A stretch of DNA of 64,000 nucleotides. Origin: Hyalella azteca (lineage: Eukaryota; Arthropoda; Malacostraca; Amphipoda; Hyalellidae). Every line of letters starts with the position of its first letter. Positions within the stretch are counted from its first letter, which is position 1. The translations under genes and the position numbers were made by a program. The notes under the pieces are model-generated. The model was not told the origin of the DNA. It saw only the letters and a program-made list of their open reading frames with translations, and did no database searches. Positions 49,628 to 62,834 of this stretch are shown piece after piece. The stretch spans positions 311,521-375,520 of the forward strand of contig NW_025931820.1 in assembly GCF_000764305.2 (NCBI RefSeq), written 5' to 3'.

Positions 49628-52600
49628 TGTTCTGGTGCTAGCCTTTTTTTACCGACTGGAATAAACGTTCTATAAGAAGTAGCATATGTAATAATTCCAT
49701 AATCAAACGGAAATGTAGATCTTTTTGAAAGTGTATGATATTTGCATGTTGCTGTACAAACGATTTAATAGTGTACTTATTTTGTGGCCATTCACTTACA
49801 AAAAGAGCATGGTCCTCAGGGTAGCAAAATTTTCGCTTACATAAATAAATTTAAGCAGCATTATTTCAAGGATCGTGGATAATTTACAAGTGTCTTATCT
49901 ACAAGTGTACAAGGATTAATACAAGTGTCTGAGATCATAGATTAAAAATTATTCGTTAACGGACCTAAATATTTATTAATATTAAATTAGCGTAACTAGT
50001 AAGTACTTTATTAGGGATTCAGAAGATGATTTGTTGTGAATTTATTCTGCCATCACCGAACGAAACAACTTCCCGTAACATGACTGTCGAGTGCGGTACA
50101 TTGCTCTGGTGTTTAAACAAGAATTTATTTCAATGACTTGGCAGCAAATCATGGGCTGTAATTTTTATAACGAAGAAATTGTCGCCTCGTAAAAATTGAA
50201 TTTCCCTATATTTTAATTTTCTGTCATCTCCATATCAGTTCTAAAATGATAGTTTCTAAGCATTTGGCATTTATCGCTTAGATCATAAGTTTTCAAGAAT
50301 TTGTGTAGCGTTTTTGACCATGACTGTCAATGCGGTGATAGGGCAAAATAATGAGTTAAATTTGAATTGCTAAAAATTTCAGAATGATTGTTTGTAGGTA
50401 GAGTAGAATTATATAAGAAATCTGCCTTCTGGTCATTGACTGTAAAAACTTTACAATAAATAGTCTTAATAACAGAGATAATGTTGAGGCCGTTACTTAT
50501 CATAGCAAGTGCGGCTGTGCTCCCATAAATCATCGAAAATTAAATAAGAAAATTTTAAAAGTTTAAATATTATAGATAACGATAATGTTATGACTGCTAC
50601 GCTTTATTTCACATGGGGTGAAATAATGCGGCGTATATATTTTTTGACAGCTAACGATTTTTTTAGCTGTCGATTTTTTATAACGATTTTTTATGACAGC
50701 TATCTGCTGTCATAAAAAATTGTTAAAAATGAATACTGAATATTACAACTTTTATTGTGCCTCAAAAAGAATGAATGATATTCACCGGCAAACGTTCTTG
50801 ATAGATAAACGAAATGATTAAATCGCCAAACTAAGTTATATCGAAGTTTTTCAGGATAAATGGCTGCTTATGCAAGCTGGAGACAATTTCCTAGAGAGAT
50901 AATAGAGGTAAAAAAATTTGAACTTATCGACCATAAGGCCGGTTCGATGTAAATGGCAAGCTATGCATAATTGAAAGCACAAAAATATGAAATGTAACAA
51001 ATTAATTGGCCAATCTAAATAAAATCTCATCATTGTAAATTTATAAACCATATATTTTTGTGGGCTCGATCAATTCACCCAAAGCAGGAACGTTGATGTT
51101 GGCGGTTTAGTACGATCTGCTGACGGTCTTACTTTAATCTTAATCTGCCGAGAAAATGATAACAAAAATCTTTTTAAAATTGCTAGACTATTATGGAAGG
51201 GGACTCAATGACTATAATTATTTTAGAGCTTTGCGTGTGTGTCTGCGTATCGACTTCTAACAGCAGACAGCGCCTGGCGCACTTGAACCGCAACTGAAAA
51301 TTATGGCGATTACTGCCCGGTCTTTGCCTGGTACGACCCTACCAGTTCTTGACAGCTTAGAAAAAAATATATATTATTTAATAAAAATATATATATATAA
51401 CTTATATTGTGAAATTGAAAATTAATTCCAGTTATTGAAATTTCTTGTAGTTATGCAGAGATAAAAAAAATTTATTATGTGTTCAGAAACAAAGGCACCA
51501 CCAGGATGACTTCAATAAAATAAAAAACGAAAAATTTGGAATCAGAATAAAAGTAAATTCTCGCCTCTTTTTTATTATCTTTGATTACTTTTCAACAATA
51601 AGTTGCAAAAAATACCCGTCAAGAAAATTCCTCCATCGGTCATGGCTGCGATTGAGTTTTAAATCCAACCGAACATGGCAAAAACCATCAAGGTTGCCCT
51701 CGATCAGGCTTCTTTACTTCATGAAAAACCGTCATTAGGTCGGCAAACGATCGGAAATAGCTTAGCTAAATTTCAATTCTCTAATTATGGATCCGATTTA
51801 TTTAGTGCGGTAAAAAATAAGTCACAGAAGTATCGATGATTGGTCCCTATTATTACCGTAACATATTTCGAGCGATTCTAATTTTAGGCATTTTATTCTC
51901 GGAAAATGTTGATATGCTTTAAATAGTGCGTGAATTTAACGTATTAATGTTAGCTTGACTTCATTATGGACTTATATATAATTTATATCGTATGCAAATT
52001 GAAGGAAATTATTTATCTCTCTGTCAATAATAGTAAATAGTAATTCGATACGACGTGACAGCTAATCAATTCAGGCGACTATACAAGACTTCTTGTCATA
52101 ACAATGAGTTGACGCACGCAATAGAAAAAATTAATGCTCAGCTCCAAACATCTGTTGCTACAATGTGAGTTTTCTACACGCATAAAAAACAAGCATACGT
52201 AAAAAATTAACAAGAAGTTTGTGCCTTCACATTGCGCTATGAAATTTATTTAGTAGAAAGCTATACATGTTCTAGAAGTGTTTTATAACATGTGACAGTA
52301 AATTATGATTGATCTATTATTATTGAAGAGAATTTTATCAATTCATTTAATTGTCATGGGAATTATAAAAACAGTACCTGTTCTGTGCTTCAATTTTTCA
52401 TTGCAATACACACTATTTTTCTTAATGACAGGGATTGTGCTTTAAGCGATAACTTTAAAATTACGGGAATAATTTAAATAATTACCGATGATGGTGTACG
52501 CAATTGCTAATGATTATGGCAAATAATCCTACAGATATATTGATGAAGTCCAATTATTGTTTATTTTGGTTTCATTGTAATTATAATACATTTAATTTAT

Positions 52601-52774
52601 AAAGCTTAGGCATTCGAACCATTTTAAAATTTTTCAATAAACTAAAACGATGTATTTCTTCTTCTCTCTGATATTCAACATCCTAGAAGAATATAAAATA
52701 ATATGAATCCTGTATGTTCAATTCCTGCATTATTTTAAACAGCTGAGAAAGAACACATATATTTATTTTTGACT
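49628..52774. other. no gene seen
   Basis: AT-rich unique sequence apart from the hairpin at 50682 and an AT dinucleotide-like run near 51365-51410. Confidence 0.55.
50682..50724. repeat. hairpin with 19-bp arms
   Basis: ATTTTTTATGACAGC, loop TATCT, GCTGTCATAAAAAAT, extended by three or four more pairs with one mismatch. Two further partial GACAGCT/AGCTGTC copies lie just upstream (50645-50672). Confidence 0.85.
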
Positions 52775-52955
52775 GAAAGAACCGGCGAAGGCCAAGCTCT
52801 GGACCGAGTGAGCCGAAGGTCTCGCCGTGCGGAGGGTCGCAGTTGCTCCTGGAATCTTGTGCTGTGAAGACGTACGTGCCAGGCCTGCGTTCCCTTCCTG
52901 CATCGTTCTCTGGTGGTCGCGGATATGGGCACGTTTCCAGCTTTGACTTGGGTGC
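52775..52955 (-). other. CpG-rich island with open frames on both strands; possible exon
   Basis: About 180 bp of clearly higher GC and CpG than the surroundings. On the minus strand an acceptor-like ATTATATTTAG precedes 52955, and a frame from there is open for more than 80 codons, including GTYVFTAQDSRSNCDPPHGE, which looks protein-like. One + strand frame is also open over the same stretch (VSPCGGSQLLLESC). It ends 360 bp before the signal-peptide ATG of the Ig gene, so it could also be its promoter-side CpG-rich region or a 5' exon. No family recognised. Confidence 0.25.
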
Positions 52956-53203
52956 CTAAATATAATTAATGAGAAATGAAACCTTGCAGGTTATAGTTAC
53001 AAAAATTCATTGATAAGAAGTCGTTACGCACTTAGTCAAAGACGTCCGATAAGGGATGAACAAACAAACATTGTAAAGTATAACGGCATTTATAGAACCT
53101 TGCCTGAAATCTTTTCAAACTGCAAAAATTGCTGAAAAGGGAATATCATGAGCGTCTGATCATTCCAAGTGACTGAAAATATTTGTTTTTAATTAATCAG
53201 TGT

Positions 53204-53317
53204 TATATAAATACAATTAATAAATATAATTAGAAAAAAACATATTTTTGGAGCAACAACTGTGCATGGAAGCTTATCTTTTGTCACCTTAGTTTATGAA
53301 TCCCATACTGGACAGCG
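53204..53317 (+). promoter_or_regulatory. possible TATA element and 5' leader of the Ig gene
   Basis: TATATAAATA at 53204-53213 lies about 105 bp before the signal-peptide ATG, a plausible spacing for a core promoter with a short leader. If transcription starts downstream of it, the leader would contain a small upstream open frame beginning at 53264 (Met-Glu-Ala-Tyr and four more codons, stop TAG), which could lower translation. The local sequence is AT-rich, so TATA-like strings are expected by chance, and the leader may instead be spliced from an upstream exon. Confidence 0.2.
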
Positions 53318-53369
53318 ATGGAGATGCTCAAAATTTTCATTGTGGTTTTGCTAGCATTTCCATGCCACG
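53318..53369 (+). CDS. Ig-superfamily gene, coding exon 1 (signal peptide)
   Basis: The exon reads Met-Glu-Met-Leu-Lys-Ile-Phe-Ile-Val-Val-Leu-Leu-Ala-Phe-Pro-Cys-His plus the first base of a Gly codon. This is a classical secretory signal peptide: a Lys, a hydrophobic core, then small or polar residues. It stops at a consensus donor, GTGAGT, at 53370-53375 (phase 1). An in-frame TGA lies at 53297, so the ATG at 53318 is the first available start. It has purines at -3 and +4. A second in-frame ATG at 53324 would give almost the same leader. The next exon, at 62042, needs exactly two bases to complete a codon, so G plus GT gives Gly18 and the frame continues open. Inferred role: directs the protein to the secretory pathway, with cleavage near residues 16-18. 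The exon is too short for most ORF callers. No transcript evidence is available, and further short exons of length 3n in the 8.7-kb intron cannot be excluded. Confidence 0.6.
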
Positions 53370-56300
53370 GTGAGTGAAGTTGCTGTTAAGTATCTAATCA
53401 ATTAATTGAAATATTTATTGATTACGGCCTCTAGATTATTATTCAACGGAATCATTCCACGATTATTGCATGTGAAATAGCGGGTGATCGTTCATTTACA
53501 ATTTTCCTCATGAATTTATTAAAACACAGAAGCGCTAAAATCAATCCCACTTGTCCCGAATGCGTGTTTTTAGAGAATGATTGTCAGGCAATTTGTTCAA
53601 AGCGAATTCTCAGGTGCGCGTTTAAAAGAGTCGAATTCCCTGTAGTCTGATGCGTTAAATTGCGCCACGACACAAGCTAAAAAAAATAAAAAAATTAATT
53701 AAAAAAGTTGAATGGTTCAGTATACAAAATTTTTTTAAACATTGTATGTAAAGAGATCCACATACATTGGTTTACTATTTTTTTTAAATCTAATCTGAAG
53801 TAAACTAAATCTCATGACTAATTACCGTAGACTTTGTTGTTGAACAGGTGATTATAATGATTTTTTACACTGCTTTTCCTAAAAGTGCCTTGATCTACTT
53901 ATAATATAACTCAATATTTTCCCAATTCCTTTTCATTATAGCAACGATTAATTACAAACTAAAAAATTCACTGGTTTTATGGAGTAAGAGGTCAATACAA
54001 GCGTCGCTCCTATTATGCTGTCGTTACCATCAAATCCGACGAGGGTGAAAATATGAATTACGAAGAATGCATAAATATTACCTAGCATTGCCGATATGAT
54101 CTATCATAATTGTGTTGTAGCTTTTTTAAATCATAGAAGAGTATATGTATGAGTCATTATGGAAATGTAGCTCATTTGAAAGTCGTAACTTTTTTAAAAC
54201 AGATTTGTTAATGGCGAATATTGACATGATTTATTAATTTCATCAATAGCGATTTCTACATGCCAAAGATATATGATAATAAGAAATCAATGATAAAATT
54301 GACAACTGCCTACCGCGCAGTGCTTAGTGTGCGCAGTGTGCCTATTTTCAGTATTATAATGTAGTTACTTTTAATGCTGATTAAGAGCAGCATGAGAGTT
54401 TGTCAATATCAGGTCATATCGGCAAAAGGTCTGCTGCCCCATTAAGAAGAGCCTTTATTATCTCATTTATCTCATTATTAGCGCAACTCATCACTTAGAG
54501 AATCGGCAGCTAAACGATTGGCGGTAATTTTTTTCGATAATTTGACGCCACAAATCAGTGGGGGCTACTATTTTAATGAGGTGAATAATATTGGTTTTCT
54601 TGGGCGTCGAAGAGTTATATATCTTGGGGCAACATTTGGAGTTGAATTTTATTTAAATATTCGAATTGACGGAGACGCCACACGATATCAATCTGGTCAA
54701 CTCGATAACTCGATGAAAATAAAGCTATCTATATAGACAGTACCATTTTAAAATTCAATTGGGTAGTAAATTAATAGATTCGTTGAGGTTAAAATTTTAT
54801 AAATAACCATTTAGATGAGCGAAATATGAGAAGAAATAATTTCACTGTATTTAATTTCAATTCTCAATCATATGACAGTTGAACGGAAATTTGAATCCTG
54901 TACATCTTCATGTTAAATGTGTCATGTTATCTTAATATCATGAATATCATCACCTCGCCTCATATACTAGAAGCAATAAGTAAATAGTTAGCAGCTGACA
55001 GCTTAGTGTTTGAATAGTGAATTTTAATTCCAGATATTAATGCAGACAAATTTTTTTTCAATCCAACTTGTAATTTTACTATTTAAAATTGAAGTTCACG
55101 GTTGAAGCTTGAAAAATGTTTGAATATTTGTAGCAAATTATGAATTGATTATTCGTATTAAGGGTTAAATTCAAGAGCATAGGCCTTATTAAGAAGATAT
55201 AATTTGTATTCAATTAGTACAGAAAAATTGTCAATCAATGGGGTGAATGTGTTCTTTCAAATTTATTCCATCACGTGCCTAGTAATTGTGTTCGTACTCA
55301 ATGACCTCACACCTGGAAGTAACCCGTAAAGAGTTGTCAAGTAATTCTTGGTATTACGTTCCAGATCGAACAGACGTTTTGAAGCTCGAAGAATATTGCG
55401 TACGCAACTGTAAGCTAAATAATTATAGGCATTAGAGAATAAATGTGAGATATGAGGAATAATATTGATTGATTGATGTATTGTGAATCAAAGAATTAGG
55501 AAAGTTGCATAAAAGGCTGGCTGCTGCATCACAGTACATTAGAAATGAAAAAATATAGATTTGCCCACCAAATTTTGTATATGTGCAGGAAATTTGTAAA
55601 TCGAAAAAAGCACGAGATTCTTCCTCGTCAAATCTTATTTTTCTTCTAATAAAATTGCTATCTAACACTACCGACAAAATTTCATAGGCTGTCCCTCTCA
55701 AGTTAGACCTTAAAATTTGATTTAATAGGGCTACAAATCTAACTACAAATTGCAGTAGTGCCGAATCAACACCCATAATGGAGATAGTGTATAGTATTGC
55801 TATTAGGGAAAAAAACCTTCCGCATATTTGCTTAGCATTTATCGAATGAGTAATCTAACTTGACAGACCTACTCAGTTTCATATAGGTGCAAATGCTGTG
55901 TGTTTCAAATAGGTAAAATATAACCGTTTCTTTCATCGCAAAAAAAGGAATGGTTATTTCAATTTTGTCAATTGAAAATACTTCGGGAAATAGTATTTAT
56001 ATTTCCAGTTACGAATTCTCAGTCATTTCCAATCTTCACTTGGAACAAAATTCATTCTATGATCACTACAATTTTGTTTTAATAAATTCACAAATCAATC
56101 ACCCTTGAAGGTAAATAACACTCAGCATAAAATTTCTTAGAACACTGAATTTTGTCTGATCTACAGCACTGTTGCAGATTTCAGATATTAAATTCAAGAA
56201 TTTTACGAAATGAAACATATTTTGTACTCGAGTTTTCTGTTCGAAGAGGCAAAGGTACTGGCTTTTGCCTCCGGTTATCTGTTGATGGTCCGGAACTTCA

Positions 56301-59300
56301 AGAAAAGCAACTCCGTGAAGGCAACACAACTTATTCCGCAGAAACGCTTCTTTTCAAGCTTAAAAGTTTTTATACGACCATGAAGGCGAGTGCACCGACA
56401 GTTTCCATGCATCTTTCATGAAACTAACGGCCACAGCGCAGAACTGACGCGTAGCTGGCCCAGATGGTTCTATGTTGCAGTTAGACGTGTCAGGAAGCCT
56501 ACAGACACTCTGAGTGATATATAAGTTTCGATATGCATCCTTATAGATTCATATTGTGGAATTTTATTGCAAGATGGTGACATGCTGAACCAAAATGAGG
56601 TTCATTTCGTTTCATTTCAATATATTTTCCATCAATATAGTATCATTTTTCGTATATTTTCGATCAATATAACATCTATTATGTACATCAGCGAGGTGAA
56701 TAATAGAAGTCTTTCAAATTTATTATAGCACGATCGAAACATTTATTCAAGATATAATCTGATTAAATATTTATGATCTGTAAACTTCGTGTTAGTTGAG
56801 ACTAAGGAATGCCTTGGAATTTTTTTTGCATTATTTTGGATTGTCTACATTAGTTTTGATGCTCTATGAAGACCTCATTCGTAGATTTTACTATTTGAAT
56901 ATTATCAAATTATATATCATGGTTATTGCTGCAGCGGAATACCCTGAAGGCCTTTATGAATATGTGTATTAAAATGTTCTCTATTCTTGTTCTAACACCT
57001 TAATATGCACCCTTTGTAACATGAAAACAGAATGATTAATAAATAGCCCAATTATATATGTATAAATAATAATGGAAATAATAAAATTTTATTAAAATTA
57101 TTTTTTAGATAATAGTAATATTAATTATAATAATAACGACACTGAAGCATTTTTGGGATATCCAATCCGATCAAGTCGTTATTTTACATTTAGCGGTTTC
57201 GTTCAAGGTTTTGAATTAATATAATAAAAATATTTAGAAATTTAGAATTTGATTTAATTGTAAAAATAAGATTTGTTTATGTATGAACGTCACCACAATG
57301 AACACGACATTAGTCAACTTCTTCCATCTTTTAATATTTTTATTCATTCCATCAAAACTTTTTTCTAGAGTGAGTACTTAGGTGTGGCAACTGTCATCCC
57401 GTACTAATTACTTTGTTTAATTAATAGCTGAAATGGTTAATATACTGTTTATAATTGTTTTCTATGTATTTATACTTGTGTAACTTGTAAAGATCTGTTA
57501 TTTATACAGGGTTCTATACTTTGACCGAATAAAAGCATCTTTATTTTCCCCAAATTGAATGGGAGATGTTTTAACATTATCTGCAGAAGCAAAATTCACC
57601 ATTAACTTGTAAGCAGAGAGGATGTCAATACCCCTAATTTAAAATGCTGGTTCTCGAACAGCTTGACTGACGAAAAGTCTATTAGATGAGAGCGAGAAGT
57701 ACGAGTATTCCATCAGCCCACAAATTCTTACTTAGACTTAGTTTCTTATTATATCTATTAGATCATGGGGCACATGCAAATTTAAAAGTTCAACTTAAAT
57801 TAAAAAAGAGGCAGTTTGACATTATTTTATTTCAACTCTGATACCAAAATAAAAAAACTTTACAGACACATGAAATTCAACTTGAGTTTGCAATCTATCT
57901 CCAACTATAACTAATCTAACCATGGAATTTTTTTCGGGAGCAAATGACGTTATGGTAATAAGTGTTATCTTATATAAATGATATTTATATAGAAAAATTT
58001 ATATCTATGAATCAAGCATTATTCTAGCAATGACCTCATAGTGATAGAAAACAGAGGCGCAGTGAGGGAGAGATGTGAATTGAAGGATTTAACGACAATT
58101 TTCTAGAATTAAATCAAATGCTAATAATATTGTAGCACCAAATTCGGTTATTTGAAATTCATCATTTGATAAAAGAAATTTTGCTTAAAGGAATCCCGTT
58201 AAGCTGTTCTTTTGTTTTAGCGTATTATTACGACGGGAAATGCGAATAAAAAATGTATAGATTATTCCGTATTACTTCAATCTGTGCTAAGATTTAACTA
58301 GCATCTGCATTTTGCTTGTTTGTAAAACTAATTACAGATTAACATAGTTTCTTGTTAATTTTGAAGCAGATGGGTAAGAAAGTCGAGCCTGCGTACGGTG
58401 TAGCAGTTCCAACAATTCTCAATGCCTCACGCAGGGATGCTAGAAACAAATATAATAACTGGGACGCGTTTTGCATTACAACAACGCAATATCACCTTTT
58501 TTTCGGACGTATCTTATGCTTGACGCGCGTCACAGTGGACCGAATAACCTCTAAGTGAAATAAATCTCGTTACAAATAGTTCAAAGGTCTCTCCCGAGCA
58601 AAGCGAAACGTCTTTTTCTTTCTATGTCTCTTCGGCACAAAAGCAGAATATCCATAATAAAAGGATCTATTGGGGGCTCGATAAAACAGACGAAGTGAGA
58701 GCTTATGTAGTGTAACAGTTTATGTTAATCTAACAAGCAAAAAGCTGCATCGAAAGTTTATTTATTTCACCAAAGCTCTGCCAATTAAATACCATCAGCA
58801 ATCTTTCAATTATATTCTAAAGTATTGTCGAGCGTTTAGCCTGACCAGTTTCATATTAAAGACAAAAATGTTCGCTTTAATTCTTTTATTTCCGATTAGC
58901 TAAAGTTTTTTTTCAAATTTCTCTTCTCACCATGACTATAGAAACTTCTGCATTAATAAGCGACGCTCAGTTAGTGAAAAGATCAAAGGTATTTTAATAT
59001 GGACAATTGCTCGGACATAATGTGCTGCACTCTAGCTTGGAGGTTCACACGACCAGGTTTAAAGGTGTAAATGCGTGTAGTTTATTACAGGTCGACGCAA
59101 TTAAAAGCTGTCTCTTATGACTCCTATCGGTGTGGCACCATCGATTCTTATGAAATGATGACAAACGCGATTTAATTTACATCAAGGTCGCGGCTACCAT
59201 TTCTCAGCGTTGGTTTTACTTTACAACTCACGTTTAAATTCAATTTCAATTGTAATTTTTTCACGTCAAGTCAAGACTCAAGCTGATGTGGATTTCTTTG

Positions 59301-62041
59301 GCCGAAGACGTTGATTGATTTTCAAGTGCCGCACAATCGTCTAATTCAAGTGAAATAGAAGCAAACAAGAAATTCTGAATGACTTCTTTGACTAAAACTG
59401 TCTGAAATGCTTAATAATTAATTCAAACAATATTCGGAATAAAATCCAAATACAAGTTGACATGCCCTATAGTCGGCCTGTCTTTGGCAGCGTCTGAGCC
59501 ATTAAAGGAGTGATTGGTAAGGATACGAAATACAAATATGCTGAATTTTGGACAGGATATTGTACTGAGCCACGGACAGTATTAATTTAGTTATAGACAT
59601 CTGTTGTAGCAAGGTGATTAATCAAGGTTTTTACCACAGTTCAACGATTATTTTACCACGGTTCTTCTTGAAGACGCTCGCGTGAGAGACGCTTAGTTGC
59701 CCGTGCAAAATTGCGTCGTTGGCAACAATGGTGGCCAAGCCCAACGCTTAAATTGTTGGTACTAAGGCTGCTCACTCGTGGGCATCGCACTCTATAAGGA
59801 AGAGAAGAAACACTCGAGCTTGGTTTTGCGAGCGACGTGACCTTGGACAAAGAGCGAACTTTTCCAGCAAGTCTGGAAACAGGATTGACTGAGAACAAAG
59901 AATACGGAGAAGATCTGTACCAGAGACGTGGAGGGAATTTTGAGAAGGCTTCAGGAAATTGTAACACCTCGAGGAGAATGCTGTTTTTTATATAATTAAG
60001 TAACATTACGTTCCAATTAATAGAATGTGGTGCCTCCGGTTTGGGACTTCACATACTTTCCAACTATTTGTTCGGGGGAAACGTTGACTAATTTCAGAAA
60101 ATTCTCCAATTCAAGAGATGAAGTTTTTTTAATTGGCTTTCTCCAATATAAATTTTGTGTAATGAATTGACAGACATTAATTTAAAGAGAGTGCCTGATA
60201 TTTAATATAGATTCCCAACATATGCGCTGAAATAAAAGTTTCCTGAGACAAGGGTCTCCTTATTTGATAGCATTTAACGAGCTCTCTTAAAATAGTAATA
60301 ACTCGAAATTGCGTATTTGATTTAACTTTCTGTGCAATTGATTTAACTTTCTGGCCTGACAGAAAGCTTTTCTTATTACTATAACACGACAATCCTAAAT
60401 TTCGATGTCGTTGCTGGTTAATCATAGGAATATATCATATGGTTTCAAAATACGATTCAGTATGAGCTGTTTCGATCTGCCAGTATTCTTTTAAAACAGA
60501 ATTATATTAATCTAATTTTAACATTGTTACCTAAGGTTAGTCGATTACGCAAGTCCATAATACATAATTTGAAAACTTCGCTCGTGAGATGATGAAGATC
60601 AATGTAATTTTCATCATATGGCCTGACTAGAGGAAATTAACGCCAAGGCGTTCTCTTGCAAATTTGAACGTGAGTTCATTTGAAAGATAGATTTTATCGA
60701 ATACATGAATGCTAATTTGGATGTATATCATATTCAACAATTAAACGGGACATACAGAAATCAAATAAACGGCTATTATCCTTAACTATTAGGAAACCGT
60801 GGACCATACATGGTCCTACTTTTCAAGTATTTTTGAGAGGAACAAAGTCATCACAACCTCCTTCTTCAAACGCAGGAAATCTCAAAGCTCTACACACAAT
60901 TATATTAGTTAGCACATGTTCAAAAGCCTAATATGCTTAAATTAGTAATCATAACATATTAATAAAATCACATGAAAAATGCTTCACTACGATAACGCAG
61001 CAACCATCTTTGATCGTAAAATTTCCAACTCATCAAAGCTCTGATAGATACCATGCATAAATTGGCTACCGATTATTTTAAGCATGGAAGCCAGTGTGCC
61101 AATTATCTGGCGCTTGCTGAATTTTTAGAAATATTGCAAGTTAACACAAATTTGGATACATGCTCGACGTAAAATTTCATCTTGGATAATCAATAATTTG
61201 TATCGATTATTCAGATCAGAAACCGAGTGTTGATTACATTGTCGTTTAACAGTAATTGTTATTCACAATAATACGAGTATATAATTACTCAAATTATCAG
61301 GCAGATACCAATTGAGTAATTGATCAACACTACAATCAAAATCTAACATCGACGCTGGGAAAACTTGTTAATGTGATTAGCAACTCTATTGAATTGGGGA
61401 ATGTTTTATAAATTCTCCTGAAACCATATAATTTTGAAAACGAAACAAAATATTTATGTTCGCCCATTGACTGATGCCTGAAATTTATAGAGGTCAATCA
61501 CTTGATTTGTTAATGAAGAAAAAAATCTGATGAAATTTTTTTCTGTTCCTGGGAAGAAAAATTCCAAACGATGAAGGTAATCTCAGTTCGCATTCAAATG
61601 GTGAAGGCTCTTGAGACAGTTTCGAAAATTTTATCGAGACTCATTTCTTTTCTTTCCTTAGCACAGTTATTACAATATTAATTGAGGTGTAGATATGCAA
61701 CAATAAATTCAATTCAAAAATCTCCCTTAAAAAATACTTTACTATCAAAATGTATTTTACGGATTTCTTCATTGGCTTATTAATGTTCATATCATTGGAG
61801 AAATATCATGACCTATTTAATAAATCTTTAGTTGGTCGTATTTTTATTCTGGATGAACTAATTGTTTTTGTTTAATTTACAATTTTTTATTGGTATCATA
61901 CGTTTCATCTGAGTTCAATCGAGCGCAAACAACAGGGCTAAAAATTTCATTTCTCAGAATGTAATTTAAAATGAAATGATTGCAAACTCGGATATTTGAT
62001 ACAACTTGATATATTTCACTAATTCAAACATTTCTCAACAG
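53370..62041 (+). other. intron 1 of the Ig gene (8.7 kb)
   Basis: Bounded by GTGAGT and a polypyrimidine-plus-AG acceptor in matching phase (1/1). The interior is AT-rich with frequent stops in all frames. It holds a few open frames of 60-117 codons on either strand (for example 59653-60006 minus and 55432-55776 minus) that match nothing I know and are the size expected by chance. A short direct repeat of ATTTAACTTTCTG sits near 60320-60350. No tandem array, element or RNA gene is evident. Confidence 0.5.
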
Positions 62042-62834
62042 GTAATGATGATGGCAAGTTCCGGCACTTAAAAGAAAACTTTTTCTCATCCAATGGCAGA
62101 AGTTTTATGGACGTCGTTGACTTTGCAGGCCAGGGGCCTTTGAGAAAAAGATCACAAGCAGATGCGGAAGCGTCTCTGTATGATGACCAAAAATCAGAAT
62201 TGCCATCTAACGATCAACCGATGTCAAAGAAACCTAAACAAGAGCGCAAGTTGTCAATAAGCTCTGATGAAAATTCCGAGGTAATTGAAAGTATCATCGA
62301 CGAAAACGCTTTTTCCCAAAATATGTCCGGGGCATCGCAAGGGGTGAGTTCGCATGGAATAAAGAGTGCGATGAACTCAGATCATAAACTTAACGAAGGT
62401 CGTAGCATGAACTCTGATGAAGCATTTGAATTGCAACACATTCCGGAAACGAATAACGATTCGGCAAGTTTCTTTAAAAATTCGAAGATAATTGATGATG
62501 GAGGATATATAACACCTGCTGCTGATTCGTCTATCGCTAGTCATGGTCAATCCCAAGTCTCTGCCGGTCAAGAATTAAATTCAATAGATGAACATAAAAA
62601 TGTACATTTAAAGCTACAAAACCCATCAGCCTCTCGATCCCGATGGAAAAAGCAGAATAAAAGTAAGCTTGGTGATGGTGGCCATTGGGTCGAGTACGAC
62701 TTTGACGGAGGAGCCGCCACGACGACCGTAGACCCTTCGCTGCCAGAGAACCCAGCGGGTCTTAAAAACCCTAATCTTTTGGTCGGCCCTTGGGTTGAAG
62801 AACCAACGGTTCGGAAGTCAAAGGCATATTTTGG
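62042..62834 (+). CDS. Ig-superfamily gene, coding exon 2 (long hydrophilic linker)
   Basis: This is the longest non-repetitive open frame in the window, covering residues 18-282 of the spliced product. The acceptor is TTTCTCAACAG, ending at 62041, with a branch-site-like CTAAT at about 62018; the donor is GTGAGT at 62835. The frame is open from 62023, so no stop falls between acceptor and donor. The encoded stretch is polar, rich in Ser, Asp, Asn and Lys, with no hydrophobic segment, so it is probably disordered. A basic run Leu-Arg-Lys-Arg-Ser at residues 51-55 could be a proprotein-convertase site. Asn-X-Ser glycosylation sequons occur in NMSG, NDSA and NKSK. The end becomes more ordered (GGHWVEYDFDGG, LLVGPWVEEPTVRKS) as it nears the Ig domain of exon 3. 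The ATG at 62107 would be residue 40 and is not favoured as the start, because the upstream signal exon fits in phase. Some Drosophila Dpr proteins also have long N-terminal extensions before the first Ig domain. The linker itself I do not recognise. Confidence 0.75.

Noticed and set aside
59109..59119. Third Nextera adapter (CTGTCTCTTAT)
   Set aside because: The match stops after 11 bases and the inverse half is missing; treated as chance.
59653..60006. 117-codon minus-strand frame in intron 1
   Set aside because: Ser/Arg-rich, unrecognised, inside the intron of the Ig gene; no evidence of an independent gene.
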